Assembly (NCBI RefSeq): GCF_001884135.1 | Contig: NZ_MAOC01000026.1 | Span: 1-64,000 of the forward strand | Origin: Bacillus nitratireducens | GTDB lineage: Bacteria > Bacillota > Bacilli > Bacillales > Bacillaceae_G | Reading direction: 5' to 3' | DNA: 64,000 nt | Part shown: positions 60,296-64,000 of the stretch, piece by piece | Numbering within the stretch: the stretch's first letter is position 1 | How the letters are laid out: the number at the start of each line of letters is the position of its first letter | Notes under the pieces: model-generated | Database searches by the model: none | The model's input: the letters and a program-made list of their open reading frames with translations, nothing else | What the model was told of the DNA's origin: nothing | Program-made: the position numbers and the translations under genes

Positions 60296-60468
60296 TTAAC
60301 TATGAGATAGACCAACAATAAGTGTTAGAGAAATTAGGTACGTTTCTAAAAGAATAATATGACGCCGTTGTAGCAATTGCAGAAATAAACTTATGCTTTC
60401 TAACTCATTTTTCTTACTGCAATAAATTCTCCTTTCTCTTCAAGAAACCTGCCTCATAGTTGAACATG
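60296..60468 (-). pseudogene. Possible small frameshifted gene upstream of the DinB gene
   Basis: An ATG at 60468 opens M-F-N-Y-E-A-G-F-L and stops after 17 codons. One base shift near 60445 would continue as E-E-K-G-E-F-I-A-V-R-K-N-E-L-E-S and then a hydrophobic C-terminus (I-I-L-L-E-T-Y-L-I-S-L-T-L-I-V-G), ending just before the DinB ribosome binding site. No clear ribosome binding site for it. The remainder of the 318-nt gap (to 60600) is AT-rich promoter sequence for the ArsR gene. Confidence 0.3.
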
Positions 60469-60600
60469 AAAAGCAACTGCAGCTTAAATTTAAAAAATTG
60501 TAGTGAAATAAATTTCGGAATGTTTCAAAATTCTAAAAAAATAGAAGGTATAATTCGATAAATATAGAATTTATTACTTAGCAAATAAGGAGGGGATTAA

Positions 60601-61644
60601 ATGGAAGTCTTTCACGTAACGAGTAGAAAAAGGGAAACGTATAACGTTCAAATGAAGTATTCGATACTTTTCGAATGTGTACTTGGCATTGCAGCAATTA
60701 CTCATAAAAGGTTAATCGACACGCTTGAAAAGCCTCAAAGCGAATGGGAAGAAATTAGAAAATCTTTATCTCATGAAATGATAGAGCATTTGCAATTTGT
60801 CGAGAAGCACAATACGTGGAAAGCGTTGCTACAGTTACTGTATGATGGAGATTTTACGGATTTATCTCAGTTTGTTCATAATATCAATTCGCTATCGGAA
60901 GTAGATTTTAAATATGTGTGCTTACCGTTTTTAGGAGAAATCCATCAAGAAAAAAGACATTTAGCAGCTAGCGGAGAAGTTTCAGTAGCACAAGAACTAA
61001 TGGAATTAACACAGGAACATCAGTTTTTCTCTGCGTATATTGAGTTTATATGTAATACAGATATGCAAGTATTAAAAGCGCATTTAATCGCTGTTATGAC
61101 AGGATGGTATGAGAGTGTTATTAAGAAAGAGGAAGAGGAACTACTTTCTATACTAGAGCGAGATTATGAAGCGAAAAATGAAATGAATAAAAAGATGAAA
61201 CCGGAAGAGTTTGTCGAGTGGGCAACAGGTGGAGTTATATACATGCCAGAACCAAGTGTGCATCATGTACTTCTTATCCCGCAAATCACATACAGACCGT
61301 GGAACATAGAAGCAGATATTGAAGACACGAAAGTATTTCATTATCCGGTCGCAAATGAAAGTATTCATCCGGAAGATCCATATGAGCCGAGCTATTTTTT
61401 AGTACATAAACATAAGGCGCTTGGGGACGAGGCGAGATTGCGTATTGTAAAACTATTATTTGAACAAGAGCGTACACTGCAAGAAATAACGGAAAGATTA
61501 CAACTAGGAAAATCGACAGTACATCATCATTTGAAACTTTTACGTTCAGCAAAGTTAGTTGATATTCATGATGGGAAATATGTGTTAAGAAAGAAAGCAT
61601 TGCAGTCTTTAGCGAAAGAATTAGATGCATTTTTGAATAGATAG
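60601..61644 (+). CDS. ArsR-type winged-helix transcriptional regulator with long N-terminal domain
   Basis: This 347-residue protein has an unfamiliar alpha-helical N-terminal region of about 260 residues and a C-terminal ArsR HTH: L-G-D-E-A-R-L-R-I-V-K-L-L-F, then L-Q-E-I-T-E-R-L-Q-L-G-K-S-T-V-H-H-H-L-K-L-L. No metal-binding cysteine box is visible. AGGAGGGG precedes the ATG. It lies 57 nt upstream of an MFS exporter gene, which it probably regulates. Confidence 0.85.
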   Translation: MEVFHVTSRKRETYNVQMKYSILFECVLGIAAITHKRLIDTLEKPQSEWEEIRKSLSHEMIEHLQFVEKHNTWKALLQLLYDGDFTDLSQFVHNINSLSEVDFKYVCLPFLGEIHQEKRHLAASGEVSVAQELMELTQEHQFFSAYIEFICNTDMQVLKAHLIAVMTGWYESVIKKEEEELLSILERDYEAKNEMNKKMKPEEFVEWATGGVIYMPEPSVHHVLLIPQITYRPWNIEADIEDTKVFHYPVANESIHPEDPYEPSYFLVHKHKALGDEARLRIVKLLFEQERTLQEITERLQLGKSTVHHHLKLLRSAKLVDIHDGKYVLRKKALQSLAKELDAFLNR

Positions 61645-61701
61645 TATACAACGAGAATGTACATAAAGGGAGGAATTTAATAGAAAAGTTGGTGAGCTAT
61701 A

Positions 61702-62916
61702 GTGAATAGTGTATTGAAAAATCGTTCGTTCTTTTTTATGTGGATTGGCAGTGCAATTTCAGAATTAGGTGGGGCTTTCGGGACGTTATGTAATTCAATT
61801 CTTGTTTATGAATTAACAGGATCAAAAACAGCATTAAGTAGCATGTGGTTACTATATTTTATCCCGTCTCTCATATTGCAACTTATAAGCGGGCCATATA
61901 TTGATAAATGGAGCAGAAAGTGGATTATGATTTTTTCGCAATGGATGCGAGCTGTGGTTTTCTTATTGCCGTTAGTCATGTTAGTTACTAGTAGTATAGA
62001 AGTTTGGCATGTGTATGTCGTACAAATTATAATCGGGCTTATTACGCCGCTGTATACACCTGCAAGTCAGGCGATTACACCAAGTATTGTAAGTAAAGAG
62101 AACCTACAAGAAGCAAATGGATATATTGATGGAATGACTCGTCTTATGATGTTTCTGGGGCCCGTATTAGGTGGAGTAGTCATTCATTTTATTGGAACAG
62201 AACTTACATTATCTTTCGTATGTATTTGTCTATTTATTAGCGGTGCATTATTACTTAATATAAAAGAAAAAAGAACAACACAACCTATTCGGAAAACGTG
62301 GCTAGAACAGTTTCTTCACGGGTTTACATACTTTTTCACAAAACCAGTCATCGTTTGGCTCGGGGTATTTCTTACTTTCGTTCAATTTGGAGTAGGGGTA
62401 ACGATGGTCACAAACCTTCCGTATATAAAAGACGAGCTGTCAGCGGGATATGCGGAGTATGGCTATTTTATGGCAGGGTTCCCGCTTGGCTATGTAGTTG
62501 GCTCCATGTTAGTTGGGAAAGTGAAGAATAGAAGTCGTCGACTACTTATGCTTGGAGGATTATTCGTAGGGGGACTTACTTACATTTCACTAGGTTTAAA
62601 TAATAGTATTATTATTGCGATTGTAATCGAAGTAATTGCCGGTATATGTATTGCATTTTTCAATGTTCATAACACAACAATATGCCAACAAACTGTCCCA
62701 AATAATATGATAGGAAAAGTATTTTCAGTGCGACTCTTTTTCATACGATCAGCTATGCCATTAGGTGTGTTATTAGGAGGCATACTGAGTGAAATGTGGG
62801 GAGTGAGAGCACTATACTTTATCATCGGTACGATTATATGTGTCACTTCTTTAATAGGGATATTGCTACCGTATTTTAAATTTTTAGATGAGTCGATTGA
62901 GGAGAAGTCTGCATAA
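61702..62916 (+). CDS. MFS transporter (drug/macrolide-efflux-like)
   Basis: This 404-residue 12-helix MFS protein has W-I-G-S-A-I-S-E-L-G in helix 1, P-Y-I-D-K-W-S-R-K in the 2-3 loop, and P-A-S-Q-A-I-T-P in helix 4, matching the MefA/enterobactin-exporter-like MFS group. The start is GTG with GGTGAG upstream. It is co-oriented with the ArsR-type regulator. Export of a small lipophilic compound is inferred. Confidence 0.85.
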   Translation: MNSVLKNRSFFFMWIGSAISELGGAFGTLCNSILVYELTGSKTALSSMWLLYFIPSLILQLISGPYIDKWSRKWIMIFSQWMRAVVFLLPLVMLVTSSIEVWHVYVVQIIIGLITPLYTPASQAITPSIVSKENLQEANGYIDGMTRLMMFLGPVLGGVVIHFIGTELTLSFVCICLFISGALLLNIKEKRTTQPIRKTWLEQFLHGFTYFFTKPVIVWLGVFLTFVQFGVGVTMVTNLPYIKDELSAGYAEYGYFMAGFPLGYVVGSMLVGKVKNRSRRLLMLGGLFVGGLTYISLGLNNSIIIAIVIEVIAGICIAFFNVHNTTICQQTVPNNMIGKVFSVRLFFIRSAMPLGVLLGGILSEMWGVRALYFIIGTIICVTSLIGILLPYFKFLDESIEEKSA

Positions 62917-62941
62917 TTCTAAAAATTTGAAACTTTTTAAT

Positions 62942-62956
62942 TGAAAATAATTATCA
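62942..62956 (+). promoter_or_regulatory. Fur box upstream of the haem monooxygenase gene
   Basis: TGAAAAT-A-ATTATCA matches the Bacillus 7-1-7 Fur motif TGATAAT-N-ATTATCA with one mismatch. A second overlapping ATCATAATCAATTATAA half-match extends it downstream. It lies 57 nt before the ATG, so repression by Fur-Fe is expected. Confidence 0.8.
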
Positions 62957-63013
62957 TAATCAATTATAATAGGAGAATACTAGTATTGGTATTACAAAGA
63001 GGGAGTGGAATAT

Positions 63014-63340
63014 ATGTTTATCGAAACGAAGACATTTACAGTAAAAGAAGGTACATCAAATATAGTTGTGGAACGCTTCACTGGAGAAGGAATTATTGAA
63101 AAATTTGAAGGATTCATCGACTTAAGTGTTCTTGTGAAAAAAGTAAGACGCGGAGACGAAGAAGTTGTAGTTATGATTCGCTGGGAATCGGAAGAAGCAT
63201 GGAAAAACTGGGAAACGAGTGAAGAGCACTTAGCTGGACATAGAGCGGGCCGCGGTAAGCCAAAACCAGATCATATCATTAAGGTTGAGCACGGGGTTTA
63301 TTATGTGAAATCATCGAAATCGGCTTATCAACAGTCGTAA
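63014..63340 (+). CDS. hmoA: Haem-degrading monooxygenase (HmoA/IsdG family)
   Basis: This 108-residue ABM-fold protein has the features of HmoA: F-I-E-T-K-T-F-T-V-K-E-G, V-V-E-R-F, G-F-I-D-L-S-V-L-V, W-E-S-E-E-A-W-K-N-W-E and the haem-ligand histidine region E-H-L-A-G-H. HmoA/IsdG enzymes open haem to release iron in the cytoplasm. The ATG at 63014 follows GAGGGAG; the GTG at 63005 overlaps it. The Fur box upstream supports an iron-acquisition role. The symbol follows B. subtilis HmoA, to which the sequence appears close. Confidence 0.88.
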   Translation: MFIETKTFTVKEGTSNIVVERFTGEGIIEKFEGFIDLSVLVKKVRRGDEEVVVMIRWESEEAWKNWETSEEHLAGHRAGRGKPKPDHIIKVEHGVYYVKSSKSAYQQS

Positions 63341-63372
63341 AAATACATTTGTTTAATTATATTCTTTCGAAT

Positions 63373-63412
63373 AAATAACCATCTATCTGCTTACTGATAG
63401 ATGGTTATTTAT
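63373..63412 (+). terminator. Terminator after the haem monooxygenase gene
   Basis: Perfect 15-bp stem AAATAACCATCTATC / GATAGATGGTTATTT with an 8-nt loop. Confidence 0.88.
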
Positions 63413-63524
63413 ATTGAATAAAGAGAATGATTCGCATGTGATGTAAGGAGAATTAACGGACAGGTTAAAACTAGAAATGTTATAATATAAACTCGATCAG
63501 TGAGTAAGATTAGGAGGGACAATA

Positions 63525-63962
63525 ATGGTTCAATCGATAGTTCATATTGCATTAGTAGTAAAAGACTATGATGAGGCAATAGAATATTATACAAAGAAAC
63601 TAAATTTCACATTAGTTGAAGATATTTATCAGCCAGAAGAAAACAAACGTTGGGTAGTGGTATCTCCTCCAGGTTCAGTCGGCACCACAATATTATTAGC
63701 TAGGGCATCTAAACCAGAGCAAGAGCCCTTTATTGGTAATCAATCAGGTGGTAGAGTATTTCTTTTCTTAAATACTGACGATTTTTGGAGAGATTATAAT
63801 GAAATGATTTCAAGAGGAATAGAATTTGTGAGAGAACCGAAAGAGCAATCATATGGAATTGTGGCAGTATTTAAGGATTTATACGGGAATTTATGGGACC
63901 TGTTGCAACTAAAAGATGATCACCCAATTGCACAAAGAATTAATAGAAAGCAATGCGACTAA
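63525..63962 (+). CDS. VOC superfamily (glyoxalase-like) protein
   Basis: This 145-residue vicinal-oxygen-chelate protein has I-V-H-I-A-L-V-V-K-D-Y-D-E-A at the start with the usual metal histidine, then E-Y-Y-T-K-K-L-N-F. It ends in F-K-D-L-Y-G-N-L-W-D-L, where the common glutamate ligand is replaced by aspartate. GGAGGGAC precedes the ATG. A TATAAT at 63481-63486 could be its -10. Substrate unknown. Confidence 0.88.
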   Translation: MVQSIVHIALVVKDYDEAIEYYTKKLNFTLVEDIYQPEENKRWVVVSPPGSVGTTILLARASKPEQEPFIGNQSGGRVFLFLNTDDFWRDYNEMISRGIEFVREPKEQSYGIVAVFKDLYGNLWDLLQLKDDHPIAQRINRKQCD

Positions 63963-64000
63963 GCATTTCGCAAGTATGTAAAAATTAGCAGTGTTTATAA

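Overview
The window is AT-rich chromosomal DNA from a low-GC Firmicute. Strong AGGAGG-type ribosome binding sites, gene families and hairpin-U-tract terminators all point to the Bacillus cereus group (B. cereus, thuringiensis or anthracis type). That assignment is inferred from gene content, not from a database match. I see no rRNA, tRNA, CRISPR array or prophage. The only mobile DNA is a probable IS231-like end at the left edge, which cuts off the 5' end of a GH1 glycosidase.

Left part (1.7-11.3 kb): a one-directional catabolic cluster. It holds 3-hydroxyacyl-CoA dehydrogenase, enoyl-CoA hydratase, thiolase, acyl-CoA ligase, hot-dog thioesterase, a frameshifted FAD aromatic hydroxylase, an unrecognised 185-aa protein, an FAH-family hydrolase, a DinB-fold protein and gentisate 1,2-dioxygenase. 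Together these suggest that an aromatic acid with an unsaturated side chain is activated to a CoA thioester, shortened by beta-oxidation, released, hydroxylated to gentisate and cleaved to fumarate and pyruvate. A convergent EF-G-like ribosomal-protection GTPase follows, then a MarR-nitroreductase-ABM monooxygenase operon.

Middle part (15-40 kb): two paralogous MoxR-DUF58-membrane protein operons (15.1-17.9 kb and, on the other strand, 30.7-33.9 kb). Also here are an adaptor/ATPase/permease export system of MacAB-YknXYZ type, a secreted penicillin-binding-type serine hydrolase, an adenine deaminase homologue, a catalase, a class III aminotransferase, an MFS symporter, a PadR-DUF2812 pair, a VOC/GNAT/kinase operon behind an attenuator-like leader, and a DUF2975-HTH pair.

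Right part (40-64 kb): a DeoR regulator followed by a complete sugar-type ABC importer with a PHP-family phosphoesterase and a HAD phosphatase. Next come a membrane fatty acid desaturase, then two paralogous AraC-type regulators, each divergent from one enzyme gene (an SDR oxidoreductase and a GH3 beta-glucosidase). A surface SLH-SH3-C39 protease lies between them. The window ends with a DinB protein, an ArsR-type regulator with an MFS exporter, a Fur-box-controlled HmoA-type haem monooxygenase and a VOC protein.

The regulatory DNA is informative. There are phased palindromes at the marR and padR promoters, a 22-bp direct repeat around the AraC/GH3 promoter, a 50-bp promoter block shared by the serine hydrolase and the desaturase, and a short upstream ORF overlapping the ribosomal-protection gene.
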